This document shows, piece after piece, positions 18,615-27,894 of a stretch of DNA of 38,910 bases. This DNA is from an uncultured Parabacteroides sp. (GTDB taxonomy: Bacteria; Bacteroidota; Bacteroidia; Bacteroidales; Tannerellaceae), in the NCBI GenBank assembly GCA_949287365.1, contig CASEGC010000067.1:1-38910 (forward strand), read 5' to 3'. The translations under genes were made by a program, and so were the position numbers. Every line of letters starts with the position of its first letter. The first letter of the stretch is position 1. Under the pieces are notes generated by a model. It was not told the DNA's origin, did not search any database, and saw only the letters and a program-made list of their open reading frames with translations.

Positions 18615-18887
18615 ATGAATCAAAGCATTACATTGAATCTCAATAGTGACGTACTCAAACGAGCCATGATATACGCTCGGGAAAAAGGTACGGATATCTC
18701 CGGATTGGTGGAAAGTTTACTGAAAAAAATCACGAATGAGAAAGAAAGTAAGCGTACGGATGATATCTTACCCATACAAGCCTTGGACCCTTTCGTGCAA
18801 AATTTAGTTGGTGTCGTACACTTCAATGACTCGGAAGTCGGATTAGACGGAGAAATCAGTAAAGCCGAATATTTAGAGAAAGAATGA
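18615..18887 (+). CDS. Antitoxin, ribbon-helix-helix-like (DUF6364-type)
   Basis: 90-residue protein whose N-terminus has the short strand and two-helix pattern of ribbon-helix-helix antitoxins (SITLNLNSDVLKRAMIYAREKGTD, ISGLVESLLKKI). The acidic C-terminus (SEVGLDGEISKAEYLEKE) would bind the toxin. It overlaps the PIN toxin by 4 bp (ATGA), the usual order for type II pairs, and probably represses its own promoter at 18559-18589. Confidence 0.82.
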   Translation: MNQSITLNLNSDVLKRAMIYAREKGTDISGLVESLLKKITNEKESKRTDDILPIQALDPFVQNLVGVVHFNDSEVGLDGEISKAEYLEKE

Positions 18888-19336
18888 AAGAAAGAATTTT
18901 CATCGACACGAATATCGTAATAGATATTATCGGTAACCGAGCCCCATTTTGTGTTCCCGCCGCAAACCTTTTAAATTCAGCGTATGCGGGGGAAGTTGAA
19001 CTTTATGCTACCGCATTAATTTTCGCGAATGCGCTTTATGTATTACGGAGAGACTTAGGGACCGCCGAGGCGAGGGCTTATCTTGAGCGATTAAATCAAA
19101 TTATACGCATAGCGCCTACTACCCAAAAAGAGGTGACACGGGCCTTTCTGTCAGAAAATCCTGATTTCGAAGACGCTATTCAATATTTCTCGGCCATGGC
19201 GGTAAACGCCGATGTGATAATTACTCGGAACCAGAAACATTTTAATTATTCTGAAATCCCAGTCATGGATGCGGAGATGTATTTAATTTCAAAAATGATT
19301 CAGAAGAAATATAGCGATTATCCGGATAAACACTAA
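18884..19336 (+). CDS. PIN domain toxin (PIN_3 type ribonuclease)
   Basis: 150-residue putative RNase toxin. Metal-binding and core residues of the PIN fold are visible: Asp8 in FIDTNIVIDI, the DFEDAIQYFSA block (Asp94, Glu96, Asp97) and ADVIITRNQKHF near the C-terminus. The second acidic residue of classic VapC is replaced here by the FANALYVLRR segment, which suits the PIN_3 subfamily. It is translationally coupled to the antitoxin at 18615. The GH123 gene follows only 11 bp later and may share the transcript. Confidence 0.87.
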   Translation: MKERIFIDTNIVIDIIGNRAPFCVPAANLLNSAYAGEVELYATALIFANALYVLRRDLGTAEARAYLERLNQIIRIAPTTQKEVTRAFLSENPDFEDAIQYFSAMAVNADVIITRNQKHFNYSEIPVMDAEMYLISKMIQKKYSDYPDKH

Positions 19337-19347
19337 ATATAGTAAAT

Positions 19348-21114
19348 ATGAAAAGCACTTTCTTTTTATGCGTTATGTTGGCACTCAGCGTCTTTAACGC
19401 GAACGCCCAAGAGAACGAGAGATATCCGCTGGGCGACTATACGGAACTGACTGACACCAAGCCGCACGACGACGCGGCGACATGGGACAAGCTGCCCGTC
19501 CCGACACAACTGAGTTGGGGTTCCACCGACATCCGATACCCGAAACTGAGTATTCCCGAAGTAAGGAAAACCACCCTCTGGCGGACCAAAGCTTGGAAAG
19601 GCGAGCGGGTGAACGCGCAAGCCGTCTTTTGGACCAAGGTGGACGTGGAAGACGCGGAAATCTCCGTGAGCGACCTGAAGTGCCGCTCCGGCGTGATTCC
19701 CGCCTCGGCCATCAGCACCCACTTCGTGCGCTACGTCATGACCGACGAGCTGAGCAAGGACCGCTCCACGGGCTGCGGCGTGCGGGAGAACAAGGCGGAG
19801 TGGGACTCCTCTATCGTGGCGGACGTGCTGGACATCGTGAAGATACGCGACATCAAGGCCCGTACCACGCGACCGATATGGGCGCGAGTCCAGGTGCCTA
19901 AGGAAACGAAAGCCGGCAAGTATAAAGGGACGCTGACCGTCTGCGGCAAAGGTATCGAGCCGATGACGCTGAGGATGGAAGTAGAGGTGCTGGACCGCAC
20001 GCTTCCGGAGCCGAAGGAGTGGCCGTTCCACCTCGATTTGTGGCAAAACCCTTATGCCGTGGCCCGTTATTATCAAACGCCGCTCTGGAGCGAGGCGCAC
20101 TTCGACGCCATGCGCCCCATCATGAAGATGCTGGCGGACGCCGGGCAGAAATCCATCACCGCCAGCATCATGCACAAGCCTTGGAACGGGCAGACGGAGG
20201 ACCACTTCGACAGCATGATAGGGAAGACCAAGCGACTGGACGGTTCGTGGGCATACGATTATACTGTCTTCGACAAATGGGTGGAATTCATGATGAACGA
20301 GGTCGGTATCGACCAGCAAATCAGCTGCTACACGATGATACCGTGGAAGCTCTCCTTCGATTATTACGACCAGGCGACCCACCGCGTCCTCTTCGTCAAC
20401 GCCGAGCCGGGCGAGCGGACTTACACGGACTATTGGGAAACCTTCTTGAAAGACTTCTCCCGTCACCTCCGCGAGAAAGGCTGGTTCGAGAAGACCGTCA
20501 TCTCCATGGACGAGCGTTCGATGGAATCGATGCGGGAGGCGATAAAGGTCATCAAGCGGGCCGACCCGGAGTTCAAGATTTCCCTCGCGGGCAATTATCA
20601 TCCGGAGATACAGGCGGACCTCTACTACCTGAGCATCCCCTACGGGAACCTTTTCCCCGCCGACGTGAAAGCTGAGCGCGAGCGGAACGGGCAAATCAGC
20701 ACGGTCTACACTTGCTGTGCCGAGCCGTTCCCCAACACTTTCACCTTCTCCGCTCCGGCGGAGGCCGCATGGACCGTGCTGCACGCCGTGGCCGGTGGCT
20801 ACGACGGCTACCTGCGCTGGGCGGTGAACAGCTGGACCGCCGACCCGCTCCGCGACTCCCGCTTCCGTACTTGGGCGGCGGGCGACACCTACAGCATCTA
20901 CCCCGGTCCGCGTAGCTCCATCCGCTTCGAGCGTCTGGTGGAAGGCCTGCAGGATTGCGAGAAAATACGTATTCTTCGTTCCGAGCTGAAAGGCGGTAAA
21001 TTGGAGAGACTGAACAAGGCGGTCGCCGAGTTCACGCCCGAAGGATTGGCCGACACGGGGAAATCCGCCTCCGAGATGGTCAGCGACCTGCACGAGTTAT
21101 TGAACAGGTTGTGA
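19348..21114 (+). CDS. GH123-like glycosidase (DUF4091), probable beta-N-acetylgalactosaminidase
   Basis: 588 residues, secreted by a type I signal peptide (cleavage near NANA-QE, residue 20). An N-terminal beta-sandwich (about 60-220) precedes a catalytic barrel with a DUF4091 end (RFERLVEGLQDCEKIRILR). Asp388-Glu389 in VISMDERS matches the Asp-Glu pair that GH123 enzymes use for substrate-assisted retaining hydrolysis of beta-GalNAc. Related enzymes cut GalNAc from glycosphingolipids. It lies 11 bp after the PIN toxin; that is an unusual partner and may be accidental. Local GC content is higher than in neighbouring genes. Activity is inferred. Confidence 0.85.
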   Translation: MKSTFFLCVMLALSVFNANAQENERYPLGDYTELTDTKPHDDAATWDKLPVPTQLSWGSTDIRYPKLSIPEVRKTTLWRTKAWKGERVNAQAVFWTKVDVEDAEISVSDLKCRSGVIPASAISTHFVRYVMTDELSKDRSTGCGVRENKAEWDSSIVADVLDIVKIRDIKARTTRPIWARVQVPKETKAGKYKGTLTVCGKGIEPMTLRMEVEVLDRTLPEPKEWPFHLDLWQNPYAVARYYQTPLWSEAHFDAMRPIMKMLADAGQKSITASIMHKPWNGQTEDHFDSMIGKTKRLDGSWAYDYTVFDKWVEFMMNEVGIDQQISCYTMIPWKLSFDYYDQATHRVLFVNAEPGERTYTDYWETFLKDFSRHLREKGWFEKTVISMDERSMESMREAIKVIKRADPEFKISLAGNYHPEIQADLYYLSIPYGNLFPADVKAERERNGQISTVYTCCAEPFPNTFTFSAPAEAAWTVLHAVAGGYDGYLRWAVNSWTADPLRDSRFRTWAAGDTYSIYPGPRSSIRFERLVEGLQDCEKIRILRSELKGGKLERLNKAVAEFTPEGLADTGKSASEMVSDLHELLNRL

Positions 21115-21158
21115 AGTCAAAATGAAGAATGGTGTTTTTCCAAGGCGGATGGGGATGG

Positions 21159-21190
21159 TTTGTATAATGCGTGCGAAAACCGTACCTTTG
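21159..21190 (+). promoter_or_regulatory. Promoter for sufS-rnhB
   Basis: TTTG (21159-21162), a 20-nt spacer and TACCTTTG (21183-21190) match the Bacteroidetes consensus. Confidence 0.8.
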
Positions 21191-21223
21191 CCTTCACGAT
21201 ATTAGCGAGAAAAAAGTAAGGTT

Positions 21224-22441
21224 ATGTTTGACGTACAAGCGATTCGTCGGGATTTCCCGATACTCGACCATAAGATATACGATAAGTCGCTGGTCTATCT
21301 AGACAACGCGGCGACCACCCAAAAGCCGCGGGAGGTGGTGGAGAAGATTGAGAGCGGCTATTACAACGTGAACGCGAACATCCATCGCGGCGTGCATTTC
21401 CTGAGCATGGCGGCTACCGAGGCGCACGAGGAGGCGAGGCGGACGGTGCAACGCTTCTTGAACGCTCGCTCGTCCAACGAGATTGTCTTCACGCGGGGGA
21501 CTACGGAGTCCATCAACCTCATAGCCTCCAGCTTCGCGGACGCTTGCATGTCGGCGGGCGACGAGGTGATAGTCTCCGTGATGGAGCACCATTCCAATAT
21601 CGTCCCTTGGCAGATACAGGCCGCCCGCCATGGCATTGTCCTGAAGGTGATTCCGATGGACGAGAAAGGCGAGTTGCGGCTCGACGCCTACCGCGAGTTG
21701 TTCACGGAGAAGACCTGTTTGGTGGCGGTAACGCACGTGTCCAATGTGCTGGGCACGGTCAATCCCGTGAAAGAGATGATAACCTTGGCGCATGAGCGGG
21801 GCGTGCCGGTGCTGGTGGATGGCGCGCAGTCCGTACCCCATATAAAGGTGGACGTACAAGACCTGGATGCGGAGTTCTACGTCTTCTCCGGACATAAGGT
21901 GTACGGCCCGACCGGTATCGGCGTGCTGTACGGCAAGGAGGAGTGGCTGGACAGGCTTCCGCCTTATCAAGGCGGAGGCGAGATGATAGCTTCTGTGTCG
22001 TTCGAGAAGACCACCTTCAATGAGTTGCCTTTTAAGTTCGAGGCGGGTACGCCGGATTATATCGGGAGTGTCGCCCTCGCGGAGGCGTTGCGTTACGTGG
22101 AGCGTATCGGGATGGACGATATCGCTGCCTACGAGGAGGAGTTGCTCCGTTACGCTACGGCCCGGTTGGGCGAGGTGGAGGGTGCGCGTATCTTCGGGCA
22201 GGCAGCCCACAAGGGAGCGGTCCTCTCTTTCCTGATAGGCGACATTCACCATTACGATATGGGTATGCTGCTGGACAGGCTGGGGATAGCCGTCCGCACG
22301 GGGCACCATTGCGCGCAGCCTTTGATGCACGCGTTGGGCGTGGAAGGGACGGTACGCGCCTCTTTCTCTTTCTATAACACGAAGGAGGAGATAGACGCTT
22401 TCGTGGCGGGCGTGGAACGGGTCAGGAAGATGTTTGGATAG
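21224..22441 (+). CDS. sufS: Cysteine desulfurase SufS
   Basis: PLP enzyme that takes sulfur from cysteine as a persulfide for Fe-S cluster assembly. 405 residues, with the group II features of SufS: LDNAATTQKP (about 26-35), the PLP-binding Lys225 in FSGHKVYGPTG and the catalytic Cys363 in RTGHHCAQPLM. Its partner SufE is encoded about 2.1 kb away on the other strand (24566-25000). The sufBCD scaffold genes are not in the window. rnhB follows at 17 bp. Confidence 0.95.
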   Translation: MFDVQAIRRDFPILDHKIYDKSLVYLDNAATTQKPREVVEKIESGYYNVNANIHRGVHFLSMAATEAHEEARRTVQRFLNARSSNEIVFTRGTTESINLIASSFADACMSAGDEVIVSVMEHHSNIVPWQIQAARHGIVLKVIPMDEKGELRLDAYRELFTEKTCLVAVTHVSNVLGTVNPVKEMITLAHERGVPVLVDGAQSVPHIKVDVQDLDAEFYVFSGHKVYGPTGIGVLYGKEEWLDRLPPYQGGGEMIASVSFEKTTFNELPFKFEAGTPDYIGSVALAEALRYVERIGMDDIAAYEEELLRYATARLGEVEGARIFGQAAHKGAVLSFLIGDIHHYDMGMLLDRLGIAVRTGHHCAQPLMHALGVEGTVRASFSFYNTKEEIDAFVAGVERVRKMFG

Positions 22442-22458
22442 CTAAAGGATGAGAGCCT

Positions 22459-23058
22459 ATGTTATTACCCTATATGGAATCCGGCAGGCTGGAGGCGGGT
22501 TGCGATGAGGCGGGCCGAGGGTGCCTCGCGGGCGCCGTGTTCGCCGCCGCCGTGATTTTGCCGGAAGATTTCAAGAACGACGAGCTGAACGACAGCAAGC
22601 GGTTGAGTGAGAAGATGAGATATAAACTTCGCCCGGTTATCGAACGGGAAGCGGTGGCGTGGGCGGTAGGTATCGTCACGCCAGAGGAGATAGACCGTAT
22701 CAATATCCTGAAGGCCTCTTTCCTCGCCATGCATCGGGCGATAGACCAATTACGCGTAAAGCCCGGTCATCTACTGATAGATGGTAACCGCTTCACACCT
22801 TATCCCGATATCCCGCATACGACCGTGGTGAAAGGCGACGGCAAGTATCTCAGTATCGCCGCCGCATCCGTTCTTGCGAAGACTTATCGTGACGATTACA
22901 TGAACGAGCTTGCCGCGCGATATCCCGCCTACCATTGGGAGGAGAATAAGGGGTATCCCACTCGCGCGCATCGGGAGGCGATTCGCTCGTGTGGCATCAC
23001 GCCCTACCACCGCAAGACATTCACCCTCTTGCCGGAGCAGTTGGAACTAAAGTTCTGA
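22459..23058 (+). CDS. rnhB: Ribonuclease HII
   Basis: Removes RNA from RNA-DNA hybrids and misincorporated ribonucleotides. 199 residues. The signature [12 protein letters not shown] has Asp16 and Glu17; further conserved elements are [21 protein letters not shown] and [23 protein letters not shown]. It lies downstream of sufS, probably in the same transcript. Its end overlaps the convergent beta-propeller gene by 12 bp. Confidence 0.96.
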   Translation: MLLPYMESGRLEAGCDEAGRGCLAGAVFAAAVILPEDFKNDELNDSKRLSEKMRYKLRPVIEREAVAWAVGIVTPEEIDRINILKASFLAMHRAIDQLRVKPGHLLIDGNRFTPYPDIPHTTVVKGDGKYLSIAAASVLAKTYRDDYMNELAARYPAYHWEENKGYPTRAHREAIRSCGITPYHRKTFTLLPEQLELKF

Positions 23059-24198
23059 ACGTTTGTGATTCAGTATCATGATGACGGCGTTCGCTTCCTC
23101 GTCGAGCGTGGCGGCGATTTCTTTCAGTTCTCCCCGCAGCTTGTCGGAGCGATAGGCTTCCACGAGGTCGGGAGCTTCCAGCGATAACGCGAGGGCTACG
23201 GGATATTCGAGTGGGGAGGCCAATAACGATACGACGCGTTTGTCCGTGAAATCGTCGTTGTAGAGCTTACATCGGAACAACTCGCCCGTCTGACGGTCGT
23301 ACGCCAAGTCCTCTCCGGGAATCTTAAATGTCTGTGTGTCCAATCTTTTGGTCATGCTCCGCATGAAATAGTAACGATTCGTGATGGCTGCCGGCGTAAG
23401 GAATATCTCCGTGTCCATGCTCCGGAGGGCGGGCGCGCGGACGACGGATGGCCGCGTTCCCGCGGCTGGCGTGTAATGGAAAATCGTGTCGGATGAGGGA
23501 TTGACCAGCTCCCAGCCCTCTTTCGCCTGAAATATCGTGTAATATTGAGGGACGACCGTGTATTCTCCCTCCGTGATGACCGGCGTCAGCTCCTGCGAGG
23601 CGGGTGTCCAAAACTCTCGCGTCACGCTTCCGTTCTGCTTGGAGAGGAGGGCGATTCCTTGATGGAGGTCCACTTTCGTGTCGGCGATGAGGCGCGAGTC
23701 GTCGAAGTTGGCCAAATTGTCGAAATAGAGATTCTCGCTGGGGCTTTCGAGGCTCCGTTTGAAGTTCCCTTCCAAGTCGTAAACCAATATGGTCCGCCGT
23801 TGGTAATCCAGCACGAACAATTCCCCCTTCGCCTCGTCTATCACGCAGTCCGTGGGCATGAGATATTCCTCGCCGCTCTGTCCTTTGCGGTTGAGCTTGC
23901 GGATGCCTTCGCCCGTTTCCCGGTCGAAGAGGAAGATGTCGCCATCGTCTCCCCAGTTGGTCGTTACGATGTAATGTTCGCTCACCGCCTTCACTATCGC
24001 CTTGGTGATGAACTCGTCGTTCGTCTCCAGAGGGACGTACTCCACGTCGAAAGCGTCTTGCAGCCGGATTTTCTTCTCCGGATAATTTTTCTCGACATCC
24101 ACGGTGATGATGTCTTGATTCGAGCGTTCGCCCGTCCCGCATCCGGCCAGCGCGAGCAGGAGGAGCGTTGTCAGCGTTATCGTTCGGTTCATAATCAT
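23047..24198 (-). CDS. 6-bladed beta-propeller lipoprotein
   Basis: 383-residue lipoprotein ([13 protein letters not shown], Cys20 from the first Met). It has the blade motifs of the Bacteroidetes 6-bladed beta-propeller (NHL-like) family: [48 protein letters not shown] and [19 protein letters not shown]. Its role is unknown; it is likely exported and bound to a membrane surface. ATG 24192 is an alternative start. The upstream gap holds the 41-nt array at 24258-24530, and no clear promoter was found. Confidence 0.85.
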   Translation of the reverse strand: MIMNRTITLTTLLLLALAGCGTGERSNQDIITVDVEKNYPEKKIRLQDAFDVEYVPLETNDEFITKAIVKAVSEHYIVTTNWGDDGDIFLFDRETGEGIRKLNRKGQSGEEYLMPTDCVIDEAKGELFVLDYQRRTILVYDLEGNFKRSLESPSENLYFDNLANFDDSRLIADTKVDLHQGIALLSKQNGSVTREFWTPASQELTPVITEGEYTVVPQYYTIFQAKEGWELVNPSSDTIFHYTPAAGTRPSVVRAPALRSMDTEIFLTPAAITNRYYFMRSMTKRLDTQTFKIPGEDLAYDRQTGELFRCKLYNDDFTDKRVVSLLASPLEYPVALALSLEAPDLVEAYRSDKLRGELKEIAATLDEEANAVIMILNHKRSEL

Positions 24199-24257
24199 GG
24201 TATTTTTTTCGTTTGGGCTATAAAGGTCGGTTTTTTTTTAGATACGCAACATTTATC

Positions 24258-24530
24258 CCAGTGAAATTTTCACTGGCTCTTCCGGAGGCATTTTGGTCCT
24301 GGTGAAATTTTCACTGGACTCTCCAATATGTTTTGATGCCGGTGAAATTTTCATTGGGCTAAAATGACTGCGGAATTAGTCATCGCGCTTTTCACTGGGC
24401 CAAAATGACTGCGGAATTGGTCATCGCGCTTTTCACTAGAGCTAAAATGACTGCGGAATTAGTGTTTGTCTCTTTTCACCAAGGCAAAACAACCATGAGA
24501 ACGTCCAGTGAAATTTTCATCGGCTCCGCC
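24258..24530. repeat. Seven-unit array with 41-nt period
   Basis: The core TTTTCACTGG (with variants) recurs at 24267, 24308, 24348, 24389, 24430, 24473 and 24514, that is at 41, 40, 41, 41, 43 and 41 nt. Units 1-3 and 7 contain the near-palindrome CCAGTGAAATTTTCACTGG or a variant. Units 4-6 contain CTAAAATGACTGCGGAATTAG with small changes. The array fills the gap between sufE and the beta-propeller gene. There are no cas genes and no spacers. Confidence 0.85.
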
Positions 24531-24565
24531 CGCCGAGGGGAGGGGATGCCGTCCGGCGGCATCGC

Positions 24566-25000
24566 TCAGGCTTTTCCCTCCATCTCCTTGGCGCGGAACG
24601 CGACGGCGTAAAGGCGCATTTGCTTCACCATGGCGACCAGTCCGTTGGAGCGCGTGGGCGAGAGGTGCTCTTTCAACCCCACTTTCTCGATGAAATAAAG
24701 GTCCGCGTCGAGTATCTCTCGCGGCGTATGGCCCGACAGCACGCGGATAAGCAACGATACGATGCCTTTGACGATAACGGCGTCGCTCTCGCCTTGAAAA
24801 ACGATTTTCCCGTCCGCGTAGTCCGCCTGCAGCCATACGCGGCTTTGGCAACCTTCGATGAGGTTGCTCTCCGTCTTGTATCTCTCGTCGAGGGGCGGCA
24901 GCGCGTTCCCCAAGTCAATCAGCAGCGCGTATTTGTCCATCCAATCGTCGAAGGCGGAGAACTCCTCGATTACCTCGTCTTGAATCTCGTTGATAGTCAT
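24566..25000 (-). CDS. sufE: SufE family sulfur acceptor
   Basis: 144-residue protein that accepts persulfide sulfur from SufS and passes it to the Fe-S scaffold. The acceptor Cys51 lies in the conserved NLIEGCQSRVW, and the family motifs GIVSLLIRVLSGHTPREIL and HLSPTRSNGL are present. It is the last gene of a leftward run after the M28 lipoprotein (30-bp gap). sufS lies on the opposite strand, so the two are regulated separately. Confidence 0.94.
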   Translation of the reverse strand: MTINEIQDEVIEEFSAFDDWMDKYALLIDLGNALPPLDERYKTESNLIEGCQSRVWLQADYADGKIVFQGESDAVIVKGIVSLLIRVLSGHTPREILDADLYFIEKVGLKEHLSPTRSNGLVAMVKQMRLYAVAFRAKEMEGKA

Positions 25001-25030
25001 TCTTTTTTTGATTTAAAATTTGAAATGTGT

Positions 25031-26023
25031 TTATTCCCTGTAAATCACCTCCAGCACGGTTTGGCCGACGGCTTTTAGCGTCTCCTTGTCGATATTCTCC
25101 ATGTTGTCTTTCCGGGTATGCCAGTAATCGGCGAAGCCGCTTTTCGTCTCGGGGTCGTAATTGATGATGTCGATGCAGGGGATGTTCCGTCCGGCGTGCA
25201 CGTATTGATGGTCGTCGGTGATGGCCCCACCATCCGCGTTGATGAAGAACTTCCCGTATCCAAGGTCGCGCGCCACGCTCCAGACCATCTCCACGATTGG
25301 CGCGGCGAAGCGCAGGGATTGTAGTTCCTTGAAGAAGGTCGCGCCACGGGCGCCCACCATGTCCAGCAAGATGCCGTACCGGGCGGTATAGTTAGGGACG
25401 TGCGGATTCTTCGCCCAGAATTGCGAACCGAGGCACCAACTGTTCGGCGTGAAGGAGTTGACAAACTCAGGTGTGCCGTAGTCCTCGGCGTCGAAGAAGA
25501 TGATGTCTATCCCTACATTCGGTTTTTTTTGTCCGATTTGTCGGGCGATTTCCAATAACGCGCCCACGCCGCTGGCCCCGTCGTCCGCTCCGTCGATGGG
25601 GGTCTTGTAATGGGCGGGGTCAGGGTCGTGGTCGGCGTACGGGCGGCTGTCCCAATGGGCGAACAGCAAGATGCGCTCGCTGTTCGCCGCGTCGAAGGAG
25701 CCGATGATGTTCCGGGCCTCCAGCCTTGTCCCGTCGTAGGCGGTCAGGGTAGCCTCTTGCTGGTAGACCTTCGCTCCGAGGCGTTGGAGCTCCGCCGCTA
25801 AATAATCGCCGCATGCCTTGTGAGCGGGCGTGTTCGGCACGCGCGGACCGAACGCTACCTGATTGGCCACGTAGGTATAGGCGCTGTCCGCGTCGAAGAC
25901 GGGAGCGGCTGCGGTCTTTGTCGGTTGTTTCGTGATTCCCTGACTCGCGCCGTTCTCTTTAGTTCCGGTCGAGCCGCATGAGAGCAACGCAAATCCTAAT
26001 AGCGTATAAATCAATCTGATCAT
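25031..26023 (-). CDS. M28 family metallopeptidase / glutaminyl-peptide cyclotransferase-like lipoprotein
   Basis: 330 residues with a lipoprotein signal (GFALLSCGS, Cys16). The M28 fold has FAHWDSRPYADHDP (121-134), the metal-binding Asp in GADDGASGVG (145-154), Glu180 in FFDAEDYG and His272 in ITDDHQYVHAG. A single Asp/Glu/His zinc set and the short length resemble type II glutaminyl cyclases of Bacteroidetes, which make N-terminal pyroglutamate on exported proteins. A plain aminopeptidase is the alternative. It lies 20 bp after the secreted C26-M19 fusion gene, probably in one operon. Confidence 0.87.
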   Translation of the reverse strand: MIRLIYTLLGFALLSCGSTGTKENGASQGITKQPTKTAAAPVFDADSAYTYVANQVAFGPRVPNTPAHKACGDYLAAELQRLGAKVYQQEATLTAYDGTRLEARNIIGSFDAANSERILLFAHWDSRPYADHDPDPAHYKTPIDGADDGASGVGALLEIARQIGQKKPNVGIDIIFFDAEDYGTPEFVNSFTPNSWCLGSQFWAKNPHVPNYTARYGILLDMVGARGATFFKELQSLRFAAPIVEMVWSVARDLGYGKFFINADGGAITDDHQYVHAGRNIPCIDIINYDPETKSGFADYWHTRKDNMENIDKETLKAVGQTVLEVIYRE

Positions 26024-26043
26024 ATTCTCTCTCTTTAAGTCGT

Positions 26044-27894
26044 TTATAAAGTTTTTACCGTGGCGGCGGCTTGCACCTCTTTCAACACACGCATCAGGTT
26101 GCCACCCCAGATTTTAGCGATATCCTCTTCCGTATATCCTTTCTCTATCAATTTGACGGTGATTTGTATCAAGTCGTTATCACCTTCGCAACCGATGATG
26201 CCTCCACCTCCGTCAAAATCCGACCCAATCCCGACGTGGTCTATCCCGGCTATCTTAACCATGTGGTCGATGTGCTCTACCGCATCGGTCAGGCTCGCGC
26301 GCTTGTAGTCCGGGTTGATATAGCGGTTCAATAAGCAGACCTGAGCGACTCCTCCGTTTTGGGCGAGCGCACGTAATTGCTCATCGGTAAGGTTACGGTC
26401 GCTACCACAAATCGCTTTCGATGAGGAATGCGAGCAGATGATAGGCGCTTTGGAGGTTTTAATGGCATCCCAGAACGATTGCTCCGACGCGTGTGACAGG
26501 TCGACCATGATTCCTTGTCGGTTCATCTCTTTTACTACCTCTTCCCCGAAAGGACTGAGACCGTTCCACTCGTGATTCGTATGCGTGGAGGAATCGCATA
26601 TATCGTTATCGTACGAATGGCAAAGCGTGATATAATTCACGCCCATCGCCTTGAATCTCGCGATGTTCGACAGGTCTTTGCCGATGGCATAGCCATTCTC
26701 TATGCCGATGAAGAAAGCTTTTTTCCCTTCGTTCTTCAAGCGGATGAAATCCTCTTCGGTGACCGCTATACCGCAGATATCCTTGTTCCGTTCCGCCTGT
26801 TCTTTAATCCCCTCAATCAGACCTATCACTTTCCGTGTGGCCTCTCGCGACGAGGCTTCGTCACGTTTCCCCTGTCCGATAAATGCGGCGAGAAATACGC
26901 CATCCAACCGTCCTTCCCGCATTTTTGGAATATTTACCCGGTTTCGTTCCCTGTTCGCGATGCTGAATCCCGCCCGTTTGAACCAAAAGGGTGTATCGGT
27001 ATGCGTATCGATAGAAAGGAAGCGTTTATGCATCTCTTTCGCTTGATGGAAAACGGAAGCTTTGTCTACCAAGTGGCGGAATATCTTCACCATGGTAGTG
27101 TCTCCTCCTAACGTCAACGCTTCCGGATGCCATTGAACTCCCATGATTTGTCGGTTCGGATAGGCTTCGAACGCTTCGATAACGCTGTCCGTCGCATAAG
27201 CCGTCGCCTTGAATATGGGGGCCAAGTCCTTGATCGCCTGATGATGGAAAGAATTGACGGTCACGGTGTCTTTTCCGAGTATATCCGCTAATCGCGAATG
27301 CGGATCGATAATGATCCGATGGGAACCGTATGCGCTGGGAAGCGTTTGGTTATGCTTTACGTGATGGTCGGGCCGTTGTGAGGGGATGTCTTGATAGAGC
27401 GTGCCTCCAAAAGCGATATTGAGCAATTGAAGCCCTCGGCATATACCCAGGACGGGAATGTTTTGGTCGGTCGCTATCTTGATTAGTTTTAGCTCGTACA
27501 GGTCACGGACAGGATCTACCTCGCCCAATTCTTCGTGCGGCTCTTCTTTGTACCATAGAGGATTGACATCCGCTCCTCCGATGAGGACGAGTCCATCTAA
27601 GTTGGCGACGATATTCCGCAGCACCTTCCCGTCCGTGATGGGTGGGATGATGACAGGAGTCCCTCCTCCTTTTACGACCGCTTGGTAGTAAGCCGCTCCC
27701 ACACGGGCATTTCCATTGGATATGCTCACCGACAAGCCAATCAAGGGAGAATATTTTGCCCGCATATCCATGTCGCATGAGTCCGTAAGCTCATATAATT
27801 TTTGAAGATCTGGGATTCCGGAACCATATACTTGCGCTTGTACGCCATGCAAAATACTACAGGCGAATAGAACCGTATATAAGCTTTTTCTCAT
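26044..27894 (-). CDS. Secreted fusion of C26-type gamma-glutamyl hydrolase and M19 dipeptidase
   Basis: 616 residues. The signal peptide ends near VQAQ (20-21). The N-terminal class I glutamine-amidotransferase/C26 domain (about 48-285) has Cys152 in GICRGLQLLN and His256/Glu258 in GVQWHPEAL. The C-terminal membrane dipeptidase (M19) domain (about 290-610) has His298-Asp300 in SIDTHTDTPF, Glu in GIENGYAIG, and the motifs VDLSHAS, ICSHSSS and GIGSDFDGG. The two halves could remove gamma-glutamyl groups and then split the dipeptide; this is inference. It overlaps the next upstream gene, a close paralogue, by 4 bp. Confidence 0.9.
   Translation of the reverse strand: MRKSLYTVLFACSILHGVQAQVYGSGIPDLQKLYELTDSCDMDMRAKYSPLIGLSVSISNGNARVGAAYYQAVVKGGGTPVIIPPITDGKVLRNIVANLDGLVLIGGADVNPLWYKEEPHEELGEVDPVRDLYELKLIKIATDQNIPVLGICRGLQLLNIAFGGTLYQDIPSQRPDHHVKHNQTLPSAYGSHRIIIDPHSRLADILGKDTVTVNSFHHQAIKDLAPIFKATAYATDSVIEAFEAYPNRQIMGVQWHPEALTLGGDTTMVKIFRHLVDKASVFHQAKEMHKRFLSIDTHTDTPFWFKRAGFSIANRERNRVNIPKMREGRLDGVFLAAFIGQGKRDEASSREATRKVIGLIEGIKEQAERNKDICGIAVTEEDFIRLKNEGKKAFFIGIENGYAIGKDLSNIARFKAMGVNYITLCHSYDNDICDSSTHTNHEWNGLSPFGEEVVKEMNRQGIMVDLSHASEQSFWDAIKTSKAPIICSHSSSKAICGSDRNLTDEQLRALAQNGGVAQVCLLNRYINPDYKRASLTDAVEHIDHMVKIAGIDHVGIGSDFDGGGGIIGCEGDNDLIQITVKLIEKGYTEEDIAKIWGGNLMRVLKEVQAAATVKTL

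Noticed and set aside
19366-21093. 575-residue open frame antisense to the GH123 gene
   Set aside because: It mirrors a GC-rich coding gene with signal peptide and catalytic motifs; the antisense translation is rich in His, Arg and Val and matches nothing.
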